9,831 nucleotides of DNA from Collinsella aerofaciens (GTDB lineage: Bacteria; Actinomycetota; Coriobacteriia; Coriobacteriales; Coriobacteriaceae), in assembly GCA_008671285.1 (NCBI GenBank), contig RPYR01000125.1, forward strand, positions 1 to 9,831. Reading direction: 5' to 3'. Under the pieces are notes generated by a model that saw only the letters and a list, made by a program, of their open reading frames with translations, did not search any database and was not told the DNA's origin. Of this stretch, positions 1 through 5,754 are shown piece after piece. Each line of letters starts with the position of its first letter. Within the stretch, counting starts at the first letter, position 1. A program made the position numbers and the translations under genes.

Positions 1-566
1 CCGGCGTCATTCACATGGCAGGTATCTAGGCAAACGCCCAACTTGGCCGACAGCTCGGGGCGCTTGTCGGCAACGCCCTCGATGATTAGCGCCAGCTCCT
101 CAAAGCTGCGGCCCACCTCGGTGCCCTTGCCGGCCATGGTCTCGAGCAGCACCGTCGTCTGCTGGCCCTCAAACATCACCTGGCACAGCGTATCAACAAT
201 CATCTGAATGCCGGCGTCGGAGCCCTGCCCCACATGCGCACCGGGATGGAAGTTGTAGTAGTTGCCGGGCAGTGCTTCCATACGCTGCAGATCCTCGGCC
301 ATGGCCTCCAGGGCAAACTCGCGCGCCCGCTCCTTAGCGGAGCAGGGGTTATAGGTATACGGGGCATGAGCCACGAGCGGGCCAAAGTCGTTTTGCTCCA
401 TAAGCTCGCGCAGGGCCGCCACGTCATCCATGTCAAGGGCTTTTGCCTTGCCACCTCGCGGGGTGCGCGTAAAGAACGCAAAGGTATTGGCGCCAATGGA
501 CAACGCCGTCTCCCCCATCGCCCGATAGCCCTTCGTCGTCGAAAGATGACACCCGATCGTCAGCAT
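1..566 (-). CDS. nfo: Endonuclease IV (AP endonuclease family 2), C-terminus beyond the window
   Basis: Repairs abasic sites in DNA by cutting 5' of the lesion, using a cluster of three metal ions in a TIM barrel. The 188 residues present start with IGCHLS, the usual N-terminal motif. They carry most of the expected metal ligands: His67 (VAHAPY), His107 ([11 protein letters not shown]), Glu142 ([11 protein letters not shown]), Asp181 and His184 ([11 protein letters not shown]). The family is about 280 residues long, so roughly a third, with the remaining ligands, lies beyond base 1. The ATG at 564-566 is preceded by AGGGGGAG (573-580) at good spacing, and homologues start at the same place. 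It is the last of three leftward genes, 152 bases after the MocA-type gene. That gap holds a structured repeat ending just before the ribosome site. The frame is intact. Family assignment is secure; cotranscription with the upstream genes is inferred. Confidence 0.95.
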   Translation of the reverse strand, partial: MLTIGCHLSTTKGYRAMGETALSIGANTFAFFTRTPRGGKAKALDMDDVAALRELMEQNDFGPLVAHAPYTYNPCSAKERAREFALEAMAEDLQRMEALPGNYYNFHPGAHVGQGSDAGIQMIVDTLCQVMFEGQQTTVLLETMAGKGTEVGRSFEELALIIEGVADKRPELSAKLGVCLDTCHVNDA

Positions 567-584
567 CTCCAACTCCCCCTCATC

Positions 585-660
585 AGTTGCGGAAAAATAC
601 GGTCTATTGGTGCCTTATTTTGGCGCAAACAGACCGTATTCCACCGCAAGTTATAAAAGG
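585..660 (-). repeat. Structured intergenic repeat, copy 1
   Basis: This 76-base element aligns without gaps to 1753-1828 (56 of 76 bases identical). It folds as nested inverted repeats. The outer arms are TTGCGG (587-592) with CCGCAA (644-649). A perfect 10-bp inner stem is AATACGGTCT (596-605) with AGACCGTATT (631-640). The loop is 25 bases. The right edge reads TTATAAAAGG. On the minus strand the element sits 4-5 bases before the nfo ribosome site. There is no T-run after the stem, so it does not look like an intrinsic terminator. Weaker similarity to copy 2 continues for about a dozen bases past 660. The strand is given as that of the flanking genes; the active strand, if any, is unknown. 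Confidence 0.85.
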
Positions 661-718
661 GGCATCAGGGGCAAAGGCCTCCAAGGCATTCCAGGCGCTG
701 GCGCCATGCCCCCGCGCC

Positions 719-1738
719 CTAAAGTTTTAAGCGAATCGCATCGATGATGTGCGCACAGCGCTGCGTGGCGGCAAGGGGCATGACGGGACTCTCGAGTTTC
801 CCCGCCCAGATGAGCTGGGTCGCATGCTGGATTTCGCCGTAGAAATCATCGATCTCAAACGGGGCATTTATTTCTAGCGTTCGACCGTCGGAATACTTCA
901 CATGGGCGAGCTCGGGGCGATGGAGACGCTCGATTTCCAACGAGCCCCGCTCACAGGCAATCGTTAAGCGGCTTTCATATGTTGCTTTGCCGTCGCACGC
1001 CATATGAATGGGTATACCGCCGACGCTCATATGGATCTCGTCGGCCCAATCGACGCGGCCGCCCGATACGTCACGCCAGCGAACTTCACGGGACGAAACC
1101 TCGCACGCGCCCGCGAGCAAATCCTCAAACCAACCGACCGCATAACAGCCCATGTCATATAGACAGCCGCCCTGCAACGGATCAAGCAGATAGCCCGAAG
1201 GAGGCTCGCCGTAATCGAGCTTTTGCACGCTTTCAATCGAGACAATACGGCCAAGCTCACCCGACGCAAGCAAGTCCTTCACGCGAGTGCGCATCGGGCA
1301 AAACCGATTCTTCATCGCCTCCATAAACAGCACGCCGCGCTCACGAGAGGTGGAGGCAATCGAGAGAGCCTCTTCCTCACTCAAAACGGCCGGCTTTTCG
1401 CACAGCACGGCCTTTCCGGCGCGCAGCGCGCGACAGGCCCAACGCGTATGCATGCCATGCGGAAGAGCCAAGTAGATTGCGTCGACATCGGGGTCGGCAA
1501 TCAGCGCGTCATAAGCCGCATTGCCGTTATCGTCGACCGAGACATGGCCATGCGCAGCATCGATCGAAAACACTCGGCAAAATTCCTCGACATGTGCAGG
1601 AGTGCGGCCGGCCGCAGCCACCAGCCGTGCCCCGTCGACCTTCTTGAGCGACGATGCAAATCGATGAGAAATGTGCCCGGCGCCCAAAATGCCCCAACGA
1701 ACCTCACGCGAATCATTACGTAAACCTCGGTCACCCAC
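719..1738 (-). CDS. Gfo/Idh/MocA family NAD(P)-dependent oxidoreductase
   Basis: A 339-residue protein of the usual family length. An N-terminal Rossmann fold binds NAD(P), with the GILGAG loop at residues 16-21. The middle has the family signature ALPHGMHTRWA (91-101) followed by AVLCEKP (110-116), whose Lys115 is the expected catalytic or cofactor-contacting lysine. The C-terminal substrate half has GGCLYDMGCYAV (190-201), which matches the conserved G..LD.G.Y segment. Family members oxidise or reduce sugars, inositols and diols; the substrate cannot be read here. The start is a GTG at 1736-1738 with GGGAG at 1745-1749. The next in-frame upstream region is the repeat, so this start is well placed. 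It lies 91 bases after the aldo/keto reductase gene in the same direction, and the two oxidoreductases may act in one sugar or polyol route (inference). It is not closely related to the family member at 8999. Confidence 0.9.
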   Translation of the reverse strand: MGDRGLRNDSREVRWGILGAGHISHRFASSLKKVDGARLVAAAGRTPAHVEEFCRVFSIDAAHGHVSVDDNGNAAYDALIADPDVDAIYLALPHGMHTRWACRALRAGKAVLCEKPAVLSEEEALSIASTSRERGVLFMEAMKNRFCPMRTRVKDLLASGELGRIVSIESVQKLDYGEPPSGYLLDPLQGGCLYDMGCYAVGWFEDLLAGACEVSSREVRWRDVSGGRVDWADEIHMSVGGIPIHMACDGKATYESRLTIACERGSLEIERLHRPELAHVKYSDGRTLEINAPFEIDDFYGEIQHATQLIWAGKLESPVMPLAATQRCAHIIDAIRLKL

Positions 1739-1752
1739 GATAGTCTCCCATT

Positions 1753-1828
1753 AGTTGCGGCGAAATAGTTCCTGCTGTTGCCCTATTCTGCCGTAAACAG
1801 GAACTATTCCATCACAAGATATAAAAGG
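1753..1828 (-). repeat. Structured intergenic repeat, copy 2
   Basis: Gapless partner of 585-660. The central stem is AATAGTTCCTG (1764-1774) with CAGGAACTATT (1798-1808), 11 bp and perfect. Compared with copy 1, four neighbouring base pairs differ on both arms and remain complementary. The outer arms TTGCGG (1755-1760) and TCACAA (1812-1817) keep partial pairing with one A/C mismatch and one G-U pair. The element nearly fills the gap. It begins one base past the stop codon of the aldo/keto reductase gene and ends 3-4 bases before the ribosome site of the MocA-type gene. No T-run follows it on either strand. Confidence 0.85.
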
Positions 1829-1829
1829 A

Positions 1830-3020
1830 TCATGAGGAGCGCGTTGTGCGGAAGGCTTTAAGCACAGCCGTTACGGGGCCAGGCTGGAAACGTCGGCGCA
1901 CGTCATCGAGACGCTCGGGAATATCGATGTGCTGCGGGCAGTGACGTGCGCATTTACCGCACTTGACGCAATTGCTCACCAGCTTGGGCTCGCTCGTGCG
2001 CACCGCGCTCGCCGTAAAGTATTGAGACAGCCCCGTAAACCAGCTGTGCGCGTAGCTCGCGTTGTAAGCGGCAAAGCAGCCGGGAATGTTAATACCCTTG
2101 GGACATGGCATGCAGTAGCCGCATCCCGTGCAGGGCACACGGTTCGATTTCTCAAACTCCATCAACACGCGCGCAATCGTGTCGAGCTGGTTGGCCGTCA
2201 TCGAATTCGGCAACGCGAGGTCTGCCAGTGACGAATTCTCGTCCACTTGCGCGGTATCGGTCATACCAGAAAGCAACATGGTCACCTGGGGATGATTCCA
2301 CACCCACGAGAGCCCCCAAGCGGCAGGCGTATGCAAATGCCGATCGCATGCACCATCGAGAACAGCGCGCGCCCGCGGAGGCAATTTGCCTGCCAAGCGT
2401 CCGCCCAAAAGCGGCTCCATCACAAACACCGCGAGACCTCGCTCGGCGGCGGCCATGAGCCCCGCCGTTCCCGCCTGATATCGCTCTCCAGCGTAGTTGT
2501 ACTGGATCTGGCAAAAGTCCCACACATACGCATCGAGCATCGTGAGGAAGTCCGCCGCACTGCCGTGGTACGAAAAACCGATCTGGCGAATGCGCCCCGA
2601 AGCCTTTTGGCGCGCAATCCAGTCCTCGATGCCCAACGCCACCACACGTTCCCACTGGGCGGGCGAGGTAATGTTGTGCATGAGGTAATAGTCGATATGG
2701 TCGGTCCGCAGGCGGCGCAATTGCTCATCGAAGAACCGGTCGAAATCCTCCGCACACTTGCACGAAGCATGCGGCAACTTGGTCGCCAGCAACACCCGGT
2801 CACGCAGCCCCAATCGTTCAAGCGAAGCGCCCATGCACGCCTCGTTGCCGGGATAGAGATAGGCCGTGTCCAGGTAGTTAATCCCCTGCTCCACCGCACG
2901 GGAGATGATAGCGTCGGCGGTCTTCGCATCGGGGTGTCCCGGCGCACCGGGAAACCTCATGCAGCCCAGACCCAGAGCGGATATTCGGTTACCACTTTTG
3001 GGGTCAACACGGTATTGCAC
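1830..3020 (-). CDS. Aldo/keto reductase with C-terminal 2x[4Fe-4S] ferredoxin domain
   Basis: A 396-residue protein in two parts. Residues 1-285 form an aldo/keto reductase barrel with the catalytic tetrad Asp51 (NYLDTAYLY), Tyr56, Lys81 and His115 (YYLMHN). Residues 295-370 are a ferredoxin-like tail with two cluster motifs: Cys297/300/303/306-Pro and Cys351/354/357/361-Pro. This fusion is common in anaerobes; the electron partner and substrate are unknown. I choose the GTG at 3018-3020. It gives the usual family start (M/V-QYRVDPKSG), and GGGAGG lies 4-5 bases upstream. The frame stays open upstream to a GTG at 3135-3137, but the extra 39 residues look like non-coding sequence and have no good ribosome site. 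It is first of three leftward genes. A terminator-like hairpin lies in its presumed leader. Confidence 0.92.
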   Translation of the reverse strand: MQYRVDPKSGNRISALGLGCMRFPGAPGHPDAKTADAIISRAVEQGINYLDTAYLYPGNEACMGASLERLGLRDRVLLATKLPHASCKCAEDFDRFFDEQLRRLRTDHIDYYLMHNITSPAQWERVVALGIEDWIARQKASGRIRQIGFSYHGSAADFLTMLDAYVWDFCQIQYNYAGERYQAGTAGLMAAAERGLAVFVMEPLLGGRLAGKLPPRARAVLDGACDRHLHTPAAWGLSWVWNHPQVTMLLSGMTDTAQVDENSSLADLALPNSMTANQLDTIARVLMEFEKSNRVPCTGCGYCMPCPKGINIPGCFAAYNASYAHSWFTGLSQYFTASAVRTSEPKLVSNCVKCGKCARHCPQHIDIPERLDDVRRRFQPGPVTAVLKAFRTTRSS

Positions 3021-3157
3021 GGCCCCTCCCTTCGCCATCAGCGCCCCGGCAAGGCGAAACACAATGGTCACGCAGCCGAAACATCGTGGAATCGCAATCG
3101 AGAACGTATCGTAACGCAGCAGAAATCGAGCCGTCACGGCACCGCTTTAACATCAGC

Positions 3158-3183
3158 AAAAAGCCCGATGAAAGGAGCCGGGC
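3158..3183 (-). terminator. Terminator-like hairpin in the leader of the aldo/keto reductase gene
   Basis: On the minus strand GCCCG (3179-3183) pairs with CGGGC (3163-3167) around an 11-base loop, with a possible extra G-U pair, and TTTTT follows at 3158-3162. This is the form of an intrinsic terminator, but no leftward gene lies immediately before it. Either it ends a short leader transcript or small RNA, or it acts as an attenuator about 138 bases before the aldo/keto reductase start. The stem is short, so it may be inefficient. Confidence 0.45.
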
Positions 3184-3252
3184 ATGACCACGCGCATGTC
3201 TTTGCGGTCTGCCCTGCAGCGTAGCGTCCAGGCAAACGTTTCTTTTTTATAA
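3184..3252 (+). CDS. Possible 22-residue leader peptide upstream of panE
   Basis: ATG at 3184 is preceded by AAAGGAG (3171-3177) with a 6-base spacer, which is near ideal. The frame runs 22 codons to TAA at 3250-3252 and contains four Ser, four Arg and three Leu, with no run of any one amino acid. The ribosome site lies inside the hairpin at 3163-3183. It is 93 bases before the panE start. I do not recognise it. The good ribosome site could be chance, since CTCCTTT is also the loop of the opposite-strand hairpin. Confidence 0.22.
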   Translation: MTTRMSLRSALQRSVQANVSFL

Positions 3253-3275
3253 CAGCCGCCCCGCGCACCCACCAA
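3246..3275 (-). promoter_or_regulatory. Candidate promoter for the aldo/keto reductase gene
   Basis: On the minus strand TTGGTG (3270-3275) and TATAAA (3246-3251) are 18 bases apart. The -10 is good and the -35 is weak. Transcription would start near 3238 and give a leader of about 220 bases, including the hairpin at 3158-3183. Confidence 0.3.
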
Positions 3276-3289
3276 TCACCCTGGCAGCA

Positions 3290-3295
3290 TACAAT
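3290..3295 (+). promoter_or_regulatory. Candidate -10 box of panE
   Basis: TACAAT, the same form seen before rnhA. No clear -35 box is present at the expected distance. Transcription would start near 3302, exactly at the left arm of the hairpin, giving the mRNA a structured 5' end. Confidence 0.35.
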
Positions 3296-3300
3296 CCATC

Positions 3301-3326
3301 AGGCGCCCCTTACGCGGGCGCCTTTT
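3301..3326 (+). terminator. Terminator-like hairpin directly before panE
   Basis: AGGCGCCC (3301-3308) pairs perfectly with GGGCGCCT (3316-3323) around a 7-base loop, with TTTT at 3323-3326. It lies only 20 bases before the panE start. No established rightward gene lies before it in this window. It may end a short leader or small RNA, or be a stabilising 5' hairpin if transcription starts at about 3302. Confidence 0.5.
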
Positions 3327-3345
3327 ACATGGGGAGATGATTCAC

Positions 3346-4260
3346 ATGCAGATCAACAAGGTCGCTTTTATCGGCAAGGGCGGCGTCGGCCTGCTCTACG
3401 GCAGCATGATTGCCAGGGCCCTCGGCAATGACGCCGTCGAATACGTTATGGATGACACCCGTTTTGAGCGTCACGCGGGCGATGCGCTCACTGTCAACGG
3501 CAAGCCCTGCGATCTCACGTCCGTCCGCGCCAGCGAGGCGACGCCCGCCGATCTGGTCATCCTGACAGTCAAGACCACCGGTCTCGACCAAGCACTCAAG
3601 ACTATGGAGCGCGTCGTGGGACCCAACACGCTCATCGCCTCGCTATGCAACGGCATTACGAGCGAGCAAAAGATTGCCGAACGCTTTGGCTGGGAGCATA
3701 CCGTTCTTGGTATCTGCCAGGGCATGGACGCCGTGTTCCTCAACGGCGCGCTCACCTTTACCAATGCGGGCGAGATCCGCTTTGGCGCGGCGGCCGGCAC
3801 GGACCCCGCGACCGTCGCCGCTATCGACGAGCTCTATACGCGCTGCGGCATCGCCCATACCGTCGAGAGCGACATTGCGCACCGCATGTGGGCCAAACTC
3901 ATGCTCAACGACGGCATCAACCAGACCTGCATGGCCTACGGCGGGACCTACGGAAGCGCCACGGAGCCGGGCTCCGAGCAGCGCCGCTGTTTTGTCTCCG
4001 CCATGCGCGAGACGCTTGCGGTTGCCAACGCCGAGGACGTTGAGCTGACCGAGGCAGATCTGACGCAAATGGTGCACCTCATCGAGGGAATCGACCCCGC
4101 CGGTATGCCCTCGATGGCTCAAGACCGCATCGCAAGGCGCAAAACCGAGGTTGATGAGTTCGCGGGCACCATCTGCCGCCTCGCAGCCAAACACGATATC
4201 CAGGCACCGCAAAACGAGTGGCTCTATCGGCGCATCCGCGATATCGAGAAAAGCTGGTAG
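3346..4260 (+). CDS. panE: 2-Dehydropantoate 2-reductase (ketopantoate reductase)
   Basis: Reduces ketopantoate to pantoate with NADPH, for pantothenate and coenzyme A synthesis in the cytoplasm. The protein has 304 residues, normal for the family. It shows the N-terminal nucleotide loop IGKGGVG (9-15), the VKTTGL segment (75-80) with conserved Lys76, and CNGI with Asn102. The catalytic helix is WAKLMLNDGINQ (182-193), with Lys184, Asn188 and Asn192. MPSMAQDRIARRKTEVDEF (254-272) carries Ser256 and Glu268, and matches the conserved SM..D....R.TE.D stretch. I place the start at ATG 3346, nine bases after GGGGAG (3331-3336). An in-frame ATG at 3337 touches that ribosome site and is unlikely. 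No other pantothenate genes are nearby, and this superfamily includes paralogues acting on other 2-oxo acids, so the exact substrate is likely but not certain. Confidence 0.88.
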   Translation: MQINKVAFIGKGGVGLLYGSMIARALGNDAVEYVMDDTRFERHAGDALTVNGKPCDLTSVRASEATPADLVILTVKTTGLDQALKTMERVVGPNTLIASLCNGITSEQKIAERFGWEHTVLGICQGMDAVFLNGALTFTNAGEIRFGAAAGTDPATVAAIDELYTRCGIAHTVESDIAHRMWAKLMLNDGINQTCMAYGGTYGSATEPGSEQRRCFVSAMRETLAVANAEDVELTEADLTQMVHLIEGIDPAGMPSMAQDRIARRKTEVDEFAGTICRLAAKHDIQAPQNEWLYRRIRDIEKSW

Positions 4261-4293
4261 CGCCGACGCGCCGCATTCAACAGCCTTAACAGC

Positions 4294-4328
4294 AAAACCG
4301 CCGCAAGGGAACCTTTCCCCTGCGGCGG
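4294..4328. terminator. Convergent terminator between panE and the small membrane protein gene
   Basis: CCGCCGCA (4298-4305) pairs with TGCGGCGG (4321-4328). GGG and CCC extend the stem past one mismatch, and the loop is about seven bases. The minus strand has TTTT directly after the stem (4294-4297), so it is strongest for the leftward gene. The plus side has CCTTCATCTT and probably also serves panE, whose stop is 38 bases before the stem. Confidence 0.75.
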
Positions 4329-4369
4329 CCTTCATCTTCGTCTATGACCGGCGGCCGATCTCACAACAG

Positions 4370-4576
4370 TTAGCGTTGCGACCCCGGCACCTCGTCCTCA
4401 TCGTCGCGGCAAAGAACCACGCCTGCGCTTCCCAGCAGCGTGGCCGCGATCAGCGCGCCGACCACAATAGAGGCAGCCCCACAAGACCCCTGCACACCTG
4501 CGACGAGCGCGGCCGTAGGACCAAGGCAACCAAGCGTCAATGCAATGGCGGCAACGGCGATATCTCGAGCGTTCAC
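4370..4576 (-). CDS. Small two-helix membrane protein, unknown function
   Basis: A 68-residue protein with two hydrophobic stretches (about residues 6-28 and 33-56), a short polar turn containing a Cys, and an acidic tail (CRDDEDEVPGSQR). This predicts a helical hairpin in the membrane. The start is a GTG at 4574-4576, with GGAGG about ten bases upstream, which is slightly long. It has its own terminator downstream and the secreted protein's terminator upstream, so it looks like a single-gene unit. I recognise no family. The composition and clean gene boundaries favour a real gene, but two short hydrophobic helices can also arise by chance in GC-rich DNA. Confidence 0.5.
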   Translation of the reverse strand: MNARDIAVAAIALTLGCLGPTAALVAGVQGSCGAASIVVGALIAATLLGSAGVVLCRDDEDEVPGSQR

Positions 4577-4614
4577 AAGACCACTTCCTCCACGAGAAAG
4601 ACCTTATTTCTCAT
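4573..4614 (-). CDS. Possible 13-residue ORF overlapping the start of the small membrane protein gene
   Basis: ATG at 4612-4614 opens MRNKVFLVEEVVL and stops at TGA 4573-4575. It shares the bases GTGA with the start codon of the 68-residue gene, the usual geometry of translational coupling. Its own ribosome site is poor. The GGAGG of the downstream gene lies inside it. Confidence 0.2.
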   Translation of the reverse strand: MRNKVFLVEEVVL

Positions 4615-4765
4615 GAACTAGTGTGCCCCGCATCCATACGCCCAGCGTACCGCCACGGTAAGGGCTCTGTTAACTCGAACGCACATAAAGAACGGGCGGC
4701 TTTACGTTGCCTAAAAGCTCAGTAAAGACGCCCGCCCATCATGTGCCTATTTTGCTTATGGCAGA
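4577..4765. other. Gap between the secreted protein gene and the small membrane protein gene
   Basis: It holds the secreted protein's terminator (4686-4734). It also has a weak leftward promoter candidate for the membrane protein gene: TTACCG (4655-4660) and TATGGA (4632-4637), 17 bases apart. A 6-bp hairpin GAGAAA with TTTCTC (4592-4610) lies just before the ribosome site. Confidence 0.3.
4686..4734 (-). terminator. Terminator of the secreted protein gene
   Basis: On the minus strand CGGGCG.CTTTAC (4722-4734) pairs with GTAAAG.CGCCCG (4693-4705), with one mismatch and a 16-base loop. TTCTTTAT follows. The stem begins 31 bases past the stop codon at 4766. Confidence 0.8.
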
Positions 4766-5539
4766 TTACCAACCGGTGTAGTAGTCGGTGGTTCCGGCAG
4801 CGCAGCCGGAGTCATAGACCTTGCAATCACCCTTGGAGCCCGTAAAGGTCGAGCCCTGGGCCATATCGCCCGCGGCAACAACGTAATAGCCGTCGGAATC
4901 GCGCCAGAAGCCCTCAGAATCCTGAGTCCATTCGCCCGTGCGATAGTGATAAAGCACATTGCTGCTGTAATAGGTCTCGCGGCGCCCGTTGTAGTTATTG
5001 ACACCCGCAGAGCGCGTCAGGCCCGATCCGTTCGCGTAGGACGCGGCAGACGCGTAAGGCGGAGTATAACCGGCGTTGTAGTACGAAGCCTGGGCGGCCT
5101 CGGCAGCCTCCGCCTCGGCGGCAGCCTCGAGCGCTTCGCACTTGGCATCCTCAAGCGCAGCGCGCAGCTCATCGAGCTCGGTCGACTTGGCGTCGACCTC
5201 CCCCATCGTCAACAGGCTACCCGCACCGTCGATGCAACCCTGCAGCACAGCGCGCTCGTCATCGGTGGCATAGTCGCCATACATATTCATGATGATCTGA
5301 GCGCGCATCTCCAGGGAATCGCGCTTGGCCTCCATCGAGGCGTTCCACTCCTGCATGGAACCATAACCATCGCCACGATAGTCAACGGGCTGCACCAGCG
5401 TCGTCTCGGACGGAGTAGATCCAACCGTATCGGACAGTGTTGCGGCGTGGGCATCAGTTGCACCGGCGCCCGCCAAAAGTGCCACGGTCAGAGCGGCGGA
5501 AAGGGCGGCGGTTTTCGGTTTTCGTGAATCAATCCTCAT
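4766..5539 (-). CDS. Secreted protein with coiled coil and a small C-terminal DPBB/3D-like domain
   Basis: A 257-residue exported protein. Residues 1-32 are a Sec signal peptide: charged start RKPK, hydrophobic core, and AHA before the predicted cut. Residues 65-150 are helical and rich in Ala and Glu, with heptad-like spacing and two Cys (102 and 134). A Tyr/Ala/Gly/Ser-rich linker follows (151-178). The tail (179-257) reads GVNNYNGRRETYYSS, then GFWRDSDGYYVVAAGD, then KVYDSGC.AGTTDYYTGW. From memory, this tail resembles a small domain found at the end of many secreted Firmicute and actinobacterial proteins and related to double-psi beta-barrel (3D/RlpA) folds. In that case a role at the cell wall is likely; the activity is unproven. 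The ATG at 5537-5539 has GGAGG 11 bases upstream and directly precedes the signal peptide. The frame is open upstream to about 5845, but that extension would bury the signal peptide. Confidence 0.82.
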   Translation of the reverse strand: MRIDSRKPKTAALSAALTVALLAGAGATDAHAATLSDTVGSTPSETTLVQPVDYRGDGYGSMQEWNASMEAKRDSLEMRAQIIMNMYGDYATDDERAVLQGCIDGAGSLLTMGEVDAKSTELDELRAALEDAKCEALEAAAEAEAAEAAQASYYNAGYTPPYASAASYANGSGLTRSAGVNNYNGRRETYYSSNVLYHYRTGEWTQDSEGFWRDSDGYYVVAAGDMAQGSTFTGSKGDCKVYDSGCAAGTTDYYTGW

Positions 5540-5754
5540 GTAGCTGGAAACCTCCGTAGTGCGTTTTTGCTGCGTTTGAGCTGCGTGTGATTCGATCGCG
5601 CTGCATAGTACCCCGAGCAAATCGCGACCTGCGGTTTTACTTAAAAGGCGCACGTCAATTGCGTAAAACTCACATCCTCTCAACAGGAGTTTTCCACAAC
5701 TCGAATGCATAAAGCGTGTCAAAAACCCTGTTTTTGCACCCTCTCTATGCAAAT
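5540..5754 (-). promoter_or_regulatory. Long leader and promoter region of the secreted protein gene
   Basis: This stretch has no gene. It holds several inverted repeats: CAAAAAC-CCT-GTTTTTG (5720-5736), GAGTT-N6-AACTC (5687-5702) and AAAACTC (5665-5671) with GAGTTTT (5687-5693). On the minus strand there is a perfect TTGACA (5717-5722) without a good -10 partner, a TTGACG (5653-5658), and a TACTAT -10-like box (5605-5610) without a good -35. I cannot choose the true promoter. The palindrome over TTGACA could be an operator. Confidence 0.4.

Larger units (their letters stand above)
3021..3345. other. Gene-free divergent region between the aldo/keto reductase and panE
   Basis: 325 bases separate the two divergent start codons. 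The stretch 3021-3157 reads as leader of the leftward gene; I see no motif in it apart from the ribosome site at its end. From 3158 on there is a terminator-like hairpin on the minus strand, a possible 22-codon rightward ORF, a possible leftward promoter, a TACAAT box and a terminator-like hairpin on the plus strand. These are listed separately. A further weak stem (TGCC.TG with CAGGCA) lies at about 3210-3235, followed by T-rich sequence (3239-3248) on the plus strand. Confidence 0.6.

Noticed and set aside
585..660. Repeat copy 1 as the intrinsic terminator of the MocA-type gene
   Set aside because: The stem is followed by no T-run on the gene strand, the loop is large and conserved, and the same element recurs before another gene in the same run.
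685..710. GGCAT...ATGCC hairpin just past the MocA-type gene stop
   Set aside because: Short stem with no following T-run; not enough to call a terminator.
3021..3137. 39-residue N-terminal extension of the aldo/keto reductase from GTG 3137
   Set aside because: No good ribosome site, not like the family start, and GTG 3020 has GGGAGG and the expected QYRVDPKSG start.
2247..3224. Plus-strand frame of 325 codons over the aldo/keto reductase
   Set aside because: Antisense shadow of a gene with a complete catalytic tetrad and cluster motifs; Arg/His-rich, no recognisable domain.
3643..4335. Minus-strand frame of 230 codons over panE and its terminator
   Set aside because: Opposite an intact panE and reads through the convergent terminator; no motif.
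5691..5699. TTTTCCACA, one mismatch from a DnaA box
   Set aside because: Only one copy, no cluster, no AT-rich unwinding region and no dnaA or dnaN nearby, so no case for an origin.
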